From assembly GCA_016946835.1 (NCBI GenBank), contig JACVTC010000014.1:507501-552500 (forward strand): a stretch of 45,000 nucleotides of DNA, written 5' to 3'. The notes under the pieces are model-generated. The model ran no database searches, was not told the DNA's origin, and worked only from the letters and a program-made list of their open reading frames with translations. The DNA comes from Neocallimastix lanati (nom. inval.) (taxonomy: Eukaryota > Neocallimastigomycota > Neocallimastigomycetes > Neocallimastigales > Neocallimastigaceae). Both the position numbers and the translations under genes were made by a program. Numbering within the stretch: the first letter of the stretch is position 1; each line of letters begins with the position of its first letter. This document shows positions 31,713 to 45,000 of this stretch, one piece after another.

Positions 31713-32438
31713 AATTTTTTTAAAAAGATGAAATTCATAAGTAAAAATATTACTATAGAAAAAAAAAAAAAAGAATAATTTATATTATTATAAAATTTAT
31801 TAAATGAATTTATTTAAAATCATAATACTTATTTCTTAAAAAATAATATATTGTTATTGGTAATACTATTATATTATTAGTAGTAAAAAAATATATATTT
31901 TATATAATACTTTAAATAACATATATATATGATATATAATATTATAATGGATAGAAATAATTTTAATCATAGGATTTAATAATAATAAAATAGGTTAGTA
32001 TATGCAAAAACAAACTCTAAATATTTATAAAAATTTAATATTAATTAAACTATGAAATAAAATTGAAAATTTTTAAAAATTTTATTTTTCTTATTTTTTT
32101 TTAAAATTTTTTGTTAATAAACAATTTTTTTTTGTATAACTTTTTATTTTTAATTTTATTTCATTTATATAAATATATAAATAAATATATATATATTTAT
32201 TTTATTTATTTTTTTTTTTTTTTTTTTTCAAAATATAATTTAGTTTTATTATTATGTTTAATTTTATTGACTAAAGAGATAATAAATATAAAAAAGTCAA
32301 TATTGATATTTTATATACTCAAGAAAAATACAAAATTTCGGTAAAAAAAGTAAATTGGTAAAAAAAATACAATTCATACTATTTTATAAATTTATAATTC
32401 TTTTAATAATTTATATATATATAAATTCAAAAATTAAA

Positions 32439-32475
<37 letters not shown>

Positions 32476-32994
32476 CAAAGTTTTAAATGCAATATCTATC
32501 TTTAAACGTAAAAAATTATATATATCCTGAATGTCACAATATAAATTATTATATATATATTCAAATTATTTAAAATTATTATTATTATTGTGAAAATATA
32601 AGCTTTTCAGAAATTGAAAAAAAAAAGATATATATATGTAAAAATATTTTTTAAACATTGAATTTTTAATAATTCTTTTTATCTATCAGAATATATATTA
32701 CTTCTTATTAAATAAATATTATAAATTTTATTAAATATTTGGAGAAAAATAAAAAAATAATATAAATATATATATATAATAATACTTTATTACAAAGAAA
32801 GAAAAAAAAAAAATATAAAAGCATTTTTATTTAAACAAAGGTTTAATATATTCCTATATACAAGTTTCTTTTTTTTTTTTTTATTCAATTGCAAAATTTT
32901 TAACAATCGTTTTTAAAAAGCTATTTATATATAAAATTTAAATAGGAATGTTTTAAATTTAAATTTAAATCCATGTTAAATGAATAATAAGAAA

Positions 32995-33030
<36 letters not shown>

Positions 33031-33206
33031 GGATACAACCGAAGAAAAATAATATAAAATATTTTTAAAAATAGAAAAAAAAAAAAAAAGTAAAAAAGTA
33101 TCATTTTAAAAATTACAACATGAGTATAAATTATAAAATATAATACAGAAATTTCTTGGAGATATACTTTATTCAATTAAGAAAAATATATATATATATA
33201 TATTTA

Positions 33207-33245
<39 letters not shown>

Positions 33246-33404
33246 TTCGTTTGTTTGTTTGTTTGTTTAACCAATTAATAAAATACTTATTAATATCAGA
33301 TAATTATTTTTTTAATATTATTAAAGAAAAACACAGAAAAAAAATTTAATTGTTACTTTTTCTTTTAAATATTAAGTATTGAAAATTTTTATTTTTAATA
33401 TCTT

Positions 33405-33458
<54 letters not shown>

Positions 33459-33602
33459 GAGAAATAAAAAATAAATATTGATAATATAGTTTGAAATAAA
33501 AGAAAAGTAAAGAAACATATAAAAAAGAAAAAACTATTATTTTATATTTATTATTAATATTATAAAAATAATAAGAATTAAATATATATATTTCTTATAG
33601 TT

Positions 33603-36600
33603 ATGATTACATATTTAAAAAAAACAAAAAAACCTGAACATAATTTAAACATTTCCAATAACAAATGCATTAATAACACTTCAATAAAACCCATTATTAT
33701 CGAAACAATTAATAATACTAATAATGAATCATTAATAGAAAATACAACATCCACTTATGATAATAATAATATTAGTATTAATAATGAAAATAATACTAAT
33801 AAAATTTTTGAAAACTTCAATAATTTAAATTCATACCAATTATCATCTATTACTTCAAAATTAACTCAATTATCAATAGCAGAATGTATTAATAATAAAC
33901 TTTTATCCTTTTTGGATATTTTACCTAAAGAATGTATACAATATATTTTATGTTTTCTTTCTGCAAAAGATATCACTACTTGTGCTTGCACATCTAAGAA
34001 ATTTAATTATTTTGCTTCAAGTAATTATATCTGGAGAAAAAAATGTATTGAAGATTTTTCTTTCTTTCTTAAACATTCTGGTATAAGAGATCTCATCTTT
34101 TTTTCTTCTTATGCCTATGATATTGATGATAATTTTAGTATAAGTCATCGTCATGGTAAAATAGATCCATATTATTATTATGATCCTAAGGATAGGAAAA
34201 AAATATCTTTAATTAATTCATTCAATTATTCTTCTTCAGCTTCATCATCATCATCAACATCATTGTCATCATCCATTACTTCGTCATACTCTTCGATGAA
34301 TAATATAGTTTTTGATAAAGATAATAATGTAAATAAAAAGAAAAAAGAAAAAATAAAATCATTAACAACCTATTCTCTATGGCAAAGTATAAGATCATTA
34401 AAACAATTATACATTAGAATATTATACCCCTTTTCAAAATATATTGGTCTTTGGCATGCCGATTATCCATTTCATTCAGGTGCGCTGATTTCAATTGAAT
34501 TAGTCACCAATATTAGAATTAAAAATCATACCTTTATAAAAGCCTTTATTTTAAATGCTAAAAATAAAACTTTTGGTACTAGTTTTTTTTCAATGGATCC
34601 ATTGTATACTGTGGATGCCTTAGATTATGTCATAGAGAAAGTTCCTTTTTTTGAAATATCTATTAAGCCATCGGAAGATACTATGGAAGGGGAAGAAGAA
34701 GAAAGCGATGAAGAGGAAGAAGATAAAGAAAAAAATGAAGAAGAATTTATACGAAATAAAAATTTATTGGAAAAAAATTTAATAAATTATGTTAGTGATC
34801 AAAAAATTAATATCAATTTAATAAAAAGTAAATTAATGAATAATCGTTCTATTCATTTAAAATATAAGAAGGATAATCATTATGAAAAGACTATTGATGT
34901 TCATTCTAATAAAAATAATGTTAATGCTCATGTTTCAGGAGAAGATCAAGCTAGTCTATTACTAAATGGATCTACTAGTTCTACTTCTTCTACTAAATCC
35001 CAATCCATTTTAAAGGAAACGAATCAAACAAAGGAGGATACAATTACTCATCAAAAAAATGATCCTATTAATCCAAATATTAACATTACAATCAATTATC
35101 CATTAAATAACAGTCAAGAGTGCAATATATTAAAAAATACTAATTCTGATCTTCTAATAAAAATAAATGATTCAGTGATTAATAATGATAAAAGTAACAT
35201 AACTATTAATGAGAAGAATAATATCAATAATAATCTTAACGATAATAATGATTTTAATAATAATAATAATAATAGTAATAAGAATAAAAATAATAGTTAT
35301 AGTAATAATAGTAAAAAAAATAATAATGATAAAAATAATAACTATAATAATAATAATAATGACAATAAAAATAACAACAATAACAACAACAATGATAATA
35401 ATAATGATAATGATAAAAATAGTGACATTAATATTGAAAAAAAAAAGGTAAGTGATGATAACATAAATGAAAATCAAAATTCAAATACGAATAATAAACA
35501 TGAAAATAAATTAACGAATGATTATAATATATGTCCTTCTCCAATACCTATTCCAAATTCTAAGAAATTATCTCAATATAATATAGAAAATGGTAGTCAC
35601 AGAAAACACAATACTCCAATGAAAAGAGAAGATTTAAGAATATTATTTACTGAGAGTTATATACCAAAAAGTAGCAGTCATCAAAAATATTATAATCATA
35701 GTTATTATACTAAAAGCTATAGTAGATTTTTAAATAATAATATTTATAATTCATTTGGTGTAAAATCGTATTATAATAAATATAATTACTTTAATTCTAA
35801 AAGTATGGCTTCCTACTATAATAATAACCCTATTGAAAAGGAGAATACAAATAAAAGGCATGACAATAACAATAATATCAATAATAACAAAGAAAATAAT
35901 GGCAATAAAAATAATAATAACAACAGCAACAATAATAATAGCAATAATAATAATAGTAATAATAATAGCAATAACAACAACAACAATAATAATAGCAACA
36001 TCAACAATAATAATAATAATAACAATATTAATGATAATAATCATAAAAATATTAAAATATGTGAAGATAATACTTTTAAATTTAAAGATGATTCAGTAAC
36101 GTCATCTTTATCAATAAACGCTAGCAATTCAATCTTAAATAATAACAATGCATCAACACTATCCAATAAAATTAATATAACCTCTAACCAAAATAACAAT
36201 ATAATTGATGATAAATCAAAATTAAATTTAAAAAATATATCTAATAATAATAATTTGACAAGTAATAATTTATCAAATAATATTATAAATAATGATAATA
36301 TTTTATTTAATGATAATTTAAATGATGATAATTTAAAAAATAATAATTTAAAAAATAATAATTTAAATAATAATAATTTACATAATAATAATTTAAAAAT
36401 TAATATAAAAAATAATAATAACATCAGTATTAACAATAATAAAAACTATCTAAATAATTCAAGTTCAAATTTGAATAATTCTTTAACACCATCAGCTATC
36501 TCTCAAAATAATTTGATAGGTAACCATAATACTAACAAATCATCCAATATAAAAATCTCGAATTCAAATGATAACGATTTCAAAAATGATAACATTGACT

Positions 36601-36947
36601 CAATAGGTAGACTTATTTTACATTATTTAAAATAATAAAATAATAATAAATAAATAAATAAATAAATATATAGGAATTATCATTTTAATTAAATTTATTA
36701 AATTAATTTATATATATATTTTTAAAACCTTTATATATATATATATATATATATATAGATTTTTATCATAATTTAATTAATAAAAGTAATATAAAAATAT
36801 TTAATTATTATAACCCAAACTTTTGTATTAAAAAAGAAAAAGTACCATTTACTATTAATATATCCTACACTTCCTGTTCTCACCCTGTAAAATTAATATT
36901 ATCACCTAGTTCAGATATTGGTATATTTTATATATATATATATATAA

Positions 36948-36989
<42 letters not shown>

Positions 36990-37038
36990 TTTATTTCATT
37001 AAATTTTAAAACGAAACAAAATCAATATATATATATAA

Positions 37039-37090
<52 letters not shown>

Positions 37091-38312
37091 TTATTTCATT
37101 AAATTTTAAAACGAAACAAAATCAATATATATATATATATATTATTAATAAAATTATAGCATTTTTAAATGAAATACCTAATGAACATACAGGGTTATGG
37201 ACTTCAAAAAAATCATTTCATGTATTACAACCATCTCTAATTACAGTAATACAAACATCAGAAATGAATGAAAATAATTTCGAAAATTATAAAAATAATT
37301 CAAATAAATATAATATTTTTAATTTAAGTTGTAGTGAAGGATGTCACTTAAATAAAGTAAGGAGTCTTTCCATCGTAGATGATAAAACGATCTATGGAAA
37401 CTTTTTATATAATACATCTTATAGTAAAATTAATCTTTTATTATCTTCACAAAGCGTCAAAAAATCTAAATCAATATCTTTATCGAATATTAAATCAGAT
37501 ATTGATTTAACCTATTCTACTACTTTATCAAATTCTTATCCGTTAACTCATAATAGAAGTTCATTTTCAATATTGACTTCTGCTTTAACTTCATTCCACA
37601 CCACTACTTATTCCTCTTCCTCATATTTTTCTTTATCTTCCTCATCTTCCATCTCTTCTTCTAATGCTACCTTAATATCATCAGATTTTAATTCTTCTTC
37701 TATTCCTTGTTTGGACGGTATTTGGATTGGTACTTTTGGTCATCATGGTTTAGAATTTATCTATATAAAAACGTATGATAAAAAAATATCGGATTCATCA
37801 AAAAAGGATTCACTTATTACTCTTCAAAATGAAGATGACGAAGAGGTTTCCATAATGATTAATACTGAAGAATATTCAAATATGGAATCAGAAGAAAATA
37901 GTGATGAGGTGTCACATACTCATGATAATTATTTCAGTCGTTCATTCCATGACCTTCGAAGTATTGATCTTCAAAATGAAAATGAAAATGAAGATAATGA
38001 AATGATGCTTCACGATGAATTGACAGGTATTAATAAAAGTCGTCAAGAAATTGTCGCGTATAAAATTACTGGCGATGTAAATATTCCTAAAGGTGAAATA
38101 TCGTGGTCGGCGGATTTAAGTCATACAATCAATAGTGAGATGACAACACTAGATGGAAGAGTATATGATATCACTCAATCAAATGAATTCCAGAATTCTA
38201 AAATATATAAGGCAGAAGGAATTTTTGCTCAAATTGGTTATAGAGATATAAAGAAACGACCAGGAAAATGTAAGTAATAATATATTATATAATATTTAAA
38301 GAAAAAATTTTA

Positions 38313-38356
<44 letters not shown>

Positions 38357-38556
38357 CTTATAAAATATTTTGTAACTTAACTCTTTCTTTCTTTTTTATT
38401 TTATTATAAATTTATTAATATTATTTTTTTTTTTTCATTATATTAAATAAAATTTTATATTACAAATAAAATTAAGTGATTGTTATATCCCAAGATGAAA
38501 TTGCTATATTTTGGGAAACAATATACAGAATATCGAGGTTTAAACGATATTTATAA
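33603..38556 (+). CDS. FBXO31-like F-box protein with Asn-rich insertion, four exons
   Basis: Exons by eye: 33603-36606, 36837-36920, 37160-38269 and 38477-38556, giving 4278 bases and about 1425 residues; donors are GTAGAC, GTATAT and GTAAGT and all phases agree. An F-box is at residues about 100-150 (LDILPKECIQYILCFLSAKD). The FBXO31-type substrate domain starts with YIGLWHADYPFHSGALISIE (about 280) and is split by an acidic run (about 360-382) and an Asn-rich region (about 530-990). It resumes in exon 3 with DGIWIGTFGHHGLEFIYIK (about 1220) and ITGDVNIPKGEI (about 1330), and ends in exon 4 with VISQDEIAIFWETIYRISRF. The F-box should bind Skp1 in an SCF ubiquitin ligase. Animal FBXO31 recognises cyclin D1 and damaged proteins; the target here is unknown. 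Family membership rests on the two conserved blocks and is fairly good. Confidence 0.78.
36607..37159 (+). other. Introns 1 and 2 of the F-box gene, with a 91-bp tandem duplication
   Basis: The 84-bp exon 36837-36920 splits this stretch. Intron 2 carries two tandem copies of a 91-bp unit (from 36946 and from 37037), each with AATTTTATTTATTAA, a long T run and ATTTATTTCATTAAATTTTA; the T runs differ in length. Confidence 0.7.
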
Positions 38557-38580
38557 ATTATTATTTTGTAAAAAAAAAGA

Positions 38581-38657
<77 letters not shown>

Positions 38658-40122
38658 TAATAAAAGGAATAATTTTTATTAAAAAAAAAAAAATTAAATA
38701 TTTAAGAATATTATATATTTATAACTATTAATAATATATTTGTATATACAAAAAAAATATATATATATGTATATGTTCATATCTTATATATATTTAAATA
38801 AAAAAAAATATATTTGATTTTATAATATTTTGATTTCATTATTTCTTTTTATTAATTGATAATAAAATAAATAAAATAAAATATATATATCATTTTATTT
38901 ACATATATACATATATCATCATAGAGTAAAATTCATTCATATTATTAATTATTTAATTTTAATTTAAAAATTTTTTTTTGAAATAATTTTTTTTTTAAAA
39001 AAAAAATAAATAAATAAATAAATATATATATATTACTATTTAAATATAATCTAAATAATTTTTTTTTTTTTTTATTTTTTAATTTTAATGGAAAACTAAA
39101 TAATAGTGGTAACAGAGATAGAAGTAAAGGAAGAAGTAGTGTATATATATGCCAAATTGTTCATTGAATTTATTTGCTAGTTCTTATTATTAAAACCAAT
39201 ATAATATAATTATTTATATATTTATATATAAAAACAATATAAATTTTATTTTATAATATATTTAATATTTATTATTAATTATACATTAAATATACATATG
39301 TCAAATCAAATTTAATAAAAGAATTTTTTTGATTATATAAATATTGAATATTATAAAATATTATAAAAAATAAAATATGTTATATAAAATATATAGTAAA
39401 TATATATATAAAATATATGCATTATAATATATAAAATATATAAAATTTTATAAAATATTATATGTTTAAAATAAAATATAATAAAAAAAAAATAAAAATA
39501 ATAAAATTTATATAAATTTCAGATTTACACATTATAAATAAATAATTTAAAAAGTTAACAAAATTTTTTTTATATTTTACTTTATTTAATAATTTATAAT
39601 ATATTACCCTAGGTAAAAAAATAAAGAATAATTTACTTAATAATATTTATTTATTTATTTTTTTTATTCGTTATTTAAACTTTTCTTTTATATACAATAA
39701 ATTAAAAAAAAAAAAAAAAAGTTAAAAGAAATATTTTAATTATTTGTTAATTAGAATATAAATTATAGATAAATTAAAAAAATAGTATATTTAATTTAAA
39801 AATGTAAATTGAAATTTATATATATAACAAATATTTACATTTTCTTTATTATTACTATTTAATAATTCAGTAATAATAGAAATCTATTCAATGTTGGAAG
39901 AAAAAAAAAAAAAAGATATATATATAAATAATGATATTAATAATAATATGAATATGAAATTTGTTTATAACAAATAGACTGTTTATTTACGTATATTTCA
40001 ATATTTTTAACCTCAATTTAATTAGGGGCAAATTTTATTTATATTTTATCTACATATAAATTAAACATATCTTTATATACATATATATTGTAAAACAAAA
40101 TTAAACGAAAAAAGAAGCAAAA

Positions 40123-40158
<36 letters not shown>

Positions 40159-40663
40159 CAAAAAATACTAAAATAAAATAAAAAAAAAAAAATACATATA
40201 TATATATATAAATATATATAAGAACATAAAACAGTATATATCAAAAAAGAAGAAGAAAACATAAAATATACTGTTATATAAAAAATCAAATAAAGGAATC
40301 AAAAACAAATACAAATATAAATTTTAATAAAAAGGGTTTAAAAGAATTTATTATTTTTTTTCTTGTTATAATTATAATAATGTCAATATAATTAAAATAT
40401 TATGTATATAAACATTGATATGAAACTTATATAAATATTATATATTTATTTAATGCAATACTAGCATATCCCATAATAAAATTCATAAATTATTATTAAA
40501 TATAATTGATTATTTTGTTTTTTTATTTTTTATTATTTTTTTTTTTTTTATATTTTATTATTTTTTTTTAAAAAAAAAAATAAATATTCTTTGTTATTAA
40601 ATCAATATTACAATATATTATATATATATTCTATTTAATATATATTAGAATTTAAAATTATAA
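38557..40663. other. AT-rich intergenic region
   Basis: Contains an AAT run (38581-38653) and several AT runs. A short, more complex stretch at about 39085-39150 encodes NNSGNRDRSKGRSS in one frame before a GTATAT, which might be an isolated exon, but I cannot support it. The NOT2 promoter should be at the right end. Confidence 0.5.
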
Positions 40664-41672
40664 ATGTCATCAAAAGATTTACTTAATTCCCGAACACCTT
40701 CTTCATATTCTACTGTAGTTGGAGGTCATCAAGAGAGGGAAAATAAAAAGAAGGCAGAATTTACAGCTGATGATTTTCCTGCATTATCAAATTCAACAAC
40801 AAGATCATCTTCCTTTGATGAACATGTATTTATCTTCATGTTATTACTAATACTATCATATTTAATTATAAATTATATATTTTATTTGTATATAAATACT
40901 TATTTATTTCATTTTATTATTTTCTATTATTATTATAAAAATAAATAATTGTTTACTTTTTTTAAAAAAAATTAATAATCATATAAATTATATTTATCGA
41001 CACAAATATTAATTATTAAAAGGGTATAAAAAAACAAATACAGTATTCAGTAAAAGCAGGCTCAAATCATTCATCAAAAAATACATCACAAGTTACATCA
41101 CCCACTAATTCTAAATCAAGTCTTAATTTAAATCAATATCAAAAAGGATTAACCTCACCAAAAGATGAAAAAAATGGACCAATAATAGATTCATTAATAA
41201 ATTCAACATCGAATATTTCATTACATTCAGACTCAATATCTACATCAGGGACAAATAAACAAAAAGATAATAAAAATGATAAATACTCAATTAATAGTTT
41301 ATTAGATCAAAAAAGAGAAGAAAACATATTGAATACTGGAAGTGATATATTATCATTTGGATTTGATCTTAATGATAAAAAGTAACTTATAAAAATTATT
41401 CATTATATATATACTTTGTTGTTGTTTTCATTATAAAGATTTATTTTTATTTTTTATTTTTTATTTTTTATTTTTTTTAATTATTTTAAATTTGAATATA
41501 CGCATTTTATTATTAAAGTTAAAATTAATAAATATTAAAATTCATTATATAAAATAGAAGTGGTTTATATTAATAATATTATTATTGATAACCATTAAAA
41601 TAATATTATTAATTTTAATATTATTATTAACAAATTTATTTTTATTTAAATTTTAATTATCTAATACATAAA

Positions 41673-41710
<38 letters not shown>

Positions 41711-42226
41711 TATTTTATTAAAAAATAAAAACAAAAACAAAAACAATAATAATAATAATACTTATAATAAAAATAAAATTAAAATAATACAAAAAAAAAA
41801 AAAAAAAAAAAAAAGAATATATCCAAAATTCAGTTCTCCATTTTCAAATAAACCAAAATTATTTCCAAAGAATCAATTACCGACGTGTTTTAGTTTACCA
41901 CAAATGCCACCACCAATAATAACGAGAATTGGAGTATTTTCAGATGAAACATTATTTTATATTTTCTATACGATGCCAAAAGAAGCAATACAAGAAGCAG
42001 CTGCACAGGAGTTGTATAATAGAAATTGGAGATATCATAAAAAATTTGGAATTTGGTTAGCTAAAGAATTAGGTAGTGAAGATGTAGTTAAAGGTCTTGG
42101 ATGTGAAAAAGGTTTATATTTATATTTTGATCCAAAAGATTGGGAAAAGAAGAAGAGTGAACTTACCATATATTATGAGCAATTAGAAGAACGTGGTCCA
42201 GTTGGTATTAGTTTATGTAAGTTGAT

Positions 42227-42272
<46 letters not shown>

Positions 42273-43491
42273 AGAAAATTAAATAGATAAATATATATAT
42301 ATAATGCTGCTTTTGAATATCAAAATAATTATTTATATATATTTATATATAATTTATATATTTTATTATTTTATATATATTTATAATATGAATATTTTAT
42401 AATATTCCTATTTAATTTATATAATATATAAATTAACTAATTAATTTTATTAATATTATTATTAATTTTTTTTTTTTTTTATTTATTATATTAACAATAT
42501 ATATAATAACAAATTATTTATTTTTACTTCTGCTCTTAATAATTATATATATATATATATAATATATTTAATTTTAAATTTAATTTTATTTTATATTATT
42601 TTATTATATTTTGCTTGGAATTAAAATCTTTTTGATATAATATTATAATATTGAAAAAAAAAAAAAAAAAAAAATTATAAAAATAATAAAAAATTAATAA
42701 ATAAATATTTTATTTGTTGAATAACAAAAGACAATAAAGAAGAAGAAATAGCAAAAGAAAATGAAATAAATGAAGCAAATTTAAATAACATCGCTTTGAT
42801 GAATATGGTAAGACAAGGTACTGCTGAAGGTATTAATGCTTCACTATTAAATAACATGAATATGTCAAATAGACAAATACTAGCAGAACAAGCTGCAATG
42901 AATCAGTTTTCATTTACAGGAAATAATCAAATGTCAAATTTATCACCATTAAATAATCCGACTACTCAACAACAGTCAAATAATACTAATAATTTGTTTT
43001 CTGTATTTGGTGCTGCAATGAATAATCCATCAGTAATAAATCAACTTCAACAACAACAAAATTATTTAATGCAAGCTGGAAATAATCCGGGAAATATAAA
43101 TTTAAATAATATTAACCCACTATTAGGCTTAAATAATGGAATAAATGCTAATGGTAATATTCAATTTTTATCACAAAATAATAATACCACACAATCTCCC
43201 CTAAATCTTTTGAATTTAACCAACAATAATGCTAATAAAGGACAAATACAAAGTAATATAACACAAACCTCAGCTTCAGCGAATATAAATAACACCAACA
43301 GTAATAATTTAAATAAGGGTTTAATGAATGTTAATTTACCAATGAATAATTTAAATTCAATGAATAACGTTAATTTAAATACCTTAAAAGCATTAAGTGG
43401 AATGAATATGAACGGTATGGGAATGCATATGAATAATATGAATTTAAATGGAATTAACATGGCTATGAATAATAATTCAATAGGAAAATAA
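40664..43491 (+). CDS. NOT2: NOT2, CCR4-NOT complex subunit, four exons
   Basis: Exons by eye: 40664-40825, 41023-41381, 41816-42216 and 42731-43491, in total 1683 bases and 560 residues; donors GTATTT, GTAACT and two GTAAGT-like sites, phases all agree. Residues 33-41 carry the NOT2 DFPAL motif (FTADDFPAL). Exon 2 holds GIKKQIQYSV and ends with LNTGSDILSFGFDLN, matching the GSDLTTLGLNLN block that precedes the NOT box in animals. Exon 3 is the NOT box: IYPKFSSPF, DETLFYIFYTMP, LYNRNWRYHKKFGIWLAKE, YFDPKDWEKKKSE and YEQLEERGP. In other species the protein ends about here. Here exon 4 adds about 253 residues rich in Asn, Gln and Met. NOT2 links NOT1 to NOT3/5 in the complex that removes poly(A) tails and represses mRNA. 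The tail's join depends on the donor at 42217 being used. Confidence 0.88.
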
Positions 43492-43826
43492 ATATAAATA
43501 TACAAATATAAATATAAATATAAATTTACAGAAAAATAAGAAATAATTAATTAAAAATATATTAAAAAAAAATAAAGGAAAAAAAAATCAAAATAATAAT
43601 AAAATAAAATAAAATAAAATAAAAAATAAAAAAATAAATTAAAAAAGAAATTATAAAAAAAAAATAATTAAATATTAAAATATTAAAATAAAAGATAATA
43701 TATATATAATATAAATAAAAAATAAATAAATAAATAAATTAGTAAAAAAAAAAAAGGAAAAAAAAAATAAAATTTTAAAACTATATATATATATATATAT
43801 AAATATTAAAATTGTAATATTATCAT

Positions 43827-43859
<33 letters not shown>

Positions 43860-43885
43860 TTTATAATAATGGTTGATCTTTTAAT

Positions 43886-43930
<45 letters not shown>

Positions 43931-44540
43931 CTTTGTATATATATATTAAACTAATAATTTTATTATATAGTTTTAGCTAAAACAAAATAATTTAATATAT
44001 TTATAAATAATAATAATAATAATAATAATATTGTATAGTAAATATTTTTGATATTATTTATATTGCTTATGGAAATTCTTTAATATTATGAGAGTGCATA
44101 TTATATTGACTATTCTTTTTTTTAATTTTTTTTTATTTCAATTATTATATAAATATATATTAATTGAAATAATAATAAAAATTAATATTAATTTAATTTT
44201 ATTTCGAGAAGAAAAAAATATCAGATATTTTTTTTTTTTTATTATTTTTTATTTAATCATTACAAAATTTATAATTAAATATAAATTAATGAAGAAAAAA
44301 TAAGGGCGCCATATATATAAATATATACAATAGTCTTAAAAAAAAAATTAAAAGAAAAAAATAAAAAAAAAAAAAAAAAATTACAGAAAAAAATCATTTT
44401 TTATTTATTTTTTATTTTTTTTTCATTTTTTATTTTATTTTATTTTTTTTTTTTTATTAAAATAATGAACACATTTATATATATAATATTTATTATTATA
44501 TAGTAACTTGGAATTCATAAAATTTATAATTTAATAGAGT
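43492..44540. other. AT-rich region between convergent genes
   Basis: NOT2 ends on the left (plus) and the edge gene ends on the right (minus), so this is a shared 3' region. It has TAAA repeats, poly(T) runs (43830-43858, 43889-43930) and an AAT run (44010-44030). No gene is seen. Confidence 0.6.
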
Positions 44541-45000
44541 TTAATAGTAATATTGAGGATATTCTTCAGTGGAACGTGTAAATCTGAATAAATAAGTACT
44601 GAAGTATTATTATTATTATGAAAATATATATTTATAATTATAAATATATTATATATATATATTATTATTATTATTATAATAACAAAAATATTCAATATAT
44701 ATTATTATCATAATAATTTATATATAATAATTATAATCATAATATCATTAATATTTATATTAATAAAAAATTTTTTTTAGTTTGTTCTTTGTTAATAATT
44801 TGCATATTTGATTTATTAATAAAAATATATATATATATATACATTATTTTAATTATTATTTTATATTGATTTTAATTAATTCTTTTAATTACCTTATAAA
44901 TAAGAGAACAGATTGTATTAATATAACAAATCCAACCCATAAAGTGTAGTTTTCTGAAACATATTTAGCAAAAAAAATCCAGAAGGAAGATATTAAACTA
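44541..45000 (-). CDS. Unidentified membrane protein, last two exons (partial)
   Basis: The minus strand is open from the window edge to 44893 and encodes a hydrophobic segment, SSFWIFFAKYVSENYTLW followed by VGFVILIQSVLLF, at least one membrane span. A donor GTAATT at 44892 and an acceptor CAG before 44598 join it in phase to a final exon (44598-44541) ending RFTRSTEEYPQYYY and a TAA. The product would thus be a membrane protein with a short Tyr-rich, probably cytosolic tail. I do not recognise the family; a SERINC-like or MARVEL-like protein was considered without support. The rest of the gene is outside the window. Confidence 0.5.

Noticed and set aside
32111-32344. 77-codon hydrophobic frame in the large intergenic region
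   Set aside because: Built from T-runs and TAT/ATA words; no domain, no splice support, and typical of chance frames in such DNA.
35172-36436. Several long frames on both strands made of Ile, Leu and Val runs
   Set aside because: They are other-frame readings of the AAT/AAC repeats that encode the Asn-rich part of the F-box protein; no domain and no independent support.
38480-38731. 83-codon frame ending in a poly-Ile run
   Set aside because: Its start overlaps exon 4 of the F-box gene in another frame, and the rest is an AAT microsatellite.
44088-44303. 71-codon Ile/Phe-rich frame
   Set aside because: Low-complexity AT sequence in the 3' region between convergent genes; nothing recognisable.
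44893-45000. Assignment of the edge exon to the SERINC or another named membrane family
   Set aside because: Only one hydrophobic segment and a short tail are visible; the likeness is too weak to name a family.

Overview
The window is about 45 kb of extremely AT-rich eukaryotic DNA with GT-AG introns, long homopolymer and ATT/AAT runs, and Asn-rich proteins. Together with copia and gypsy (chromovirus-type) retrotransposons and one bacterial-looking single-exon gene, this best fits an anaerobic gut fungus (Neocallimastigomycota). That assignment rests on style and gene content, not on a database match.

From 1 to about 24.3 kb the window is a nested graveyard of transposable elements. It holds a decayed MULE-type transposase (2-1055); a GC-rich, LTR-like island with tRNA-like and splice-like signals (about 2.3-2.87 kb); a gypsy reverse-transcriptase fragment (4763-5918); a nearly complete minus-strand copia element with near-identical LTRs (7804-15375) interrupted by two further insertions; several solo or partial LTRs (15.4-18.2 kb); a plus-strand gypsy element that has lost its RT and RNase H (18769-21539); and a second minus-strand copia element with degraded gag (22.3-24.28 kb). 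Both copia elements carry the same 14-nt sequence directly beside the 5' LTR. It matches the anticodon arm of tRNA-Lys(CUU), which suggests half-tRNA priming.

From 24.3 kb on the DNA is host-like, with genes separated by long AT-rich spacers. A YdeI/OmdA-family gene (25842-26453, minus, no intron) is a good candidate for transfer from bacteria. A three-exon cytosolic pyrimidine 5'-nucleotidase (27428-28796, minus) follows. Next is a four-exon FBXO31-like F-box gene of about 1425 codons with a huge Asn-rich insertion (33603-38556, plus), then a four-exon NOT2 gene of the CCR4-NOT complex with an unusual Asn/Gln/Met-rich tail after the NOT box (40664-43491, plus). The last two exons of an unidentified membrane protein lie at the right edge (44541 to beyond 45000, minus). 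Exon structures were built by eye from reading frame, splice sites and family alignment from memory; all joins keep phase.

I found no clear multi-gene system of a new kind. The most interesting signals are the half-tRNA priming sites, the hairpin-rich gypsy leader and U3, the GC-rich island at 2.3-2.87 kb, the NOT2 tail and the FBXO31-like insertion.
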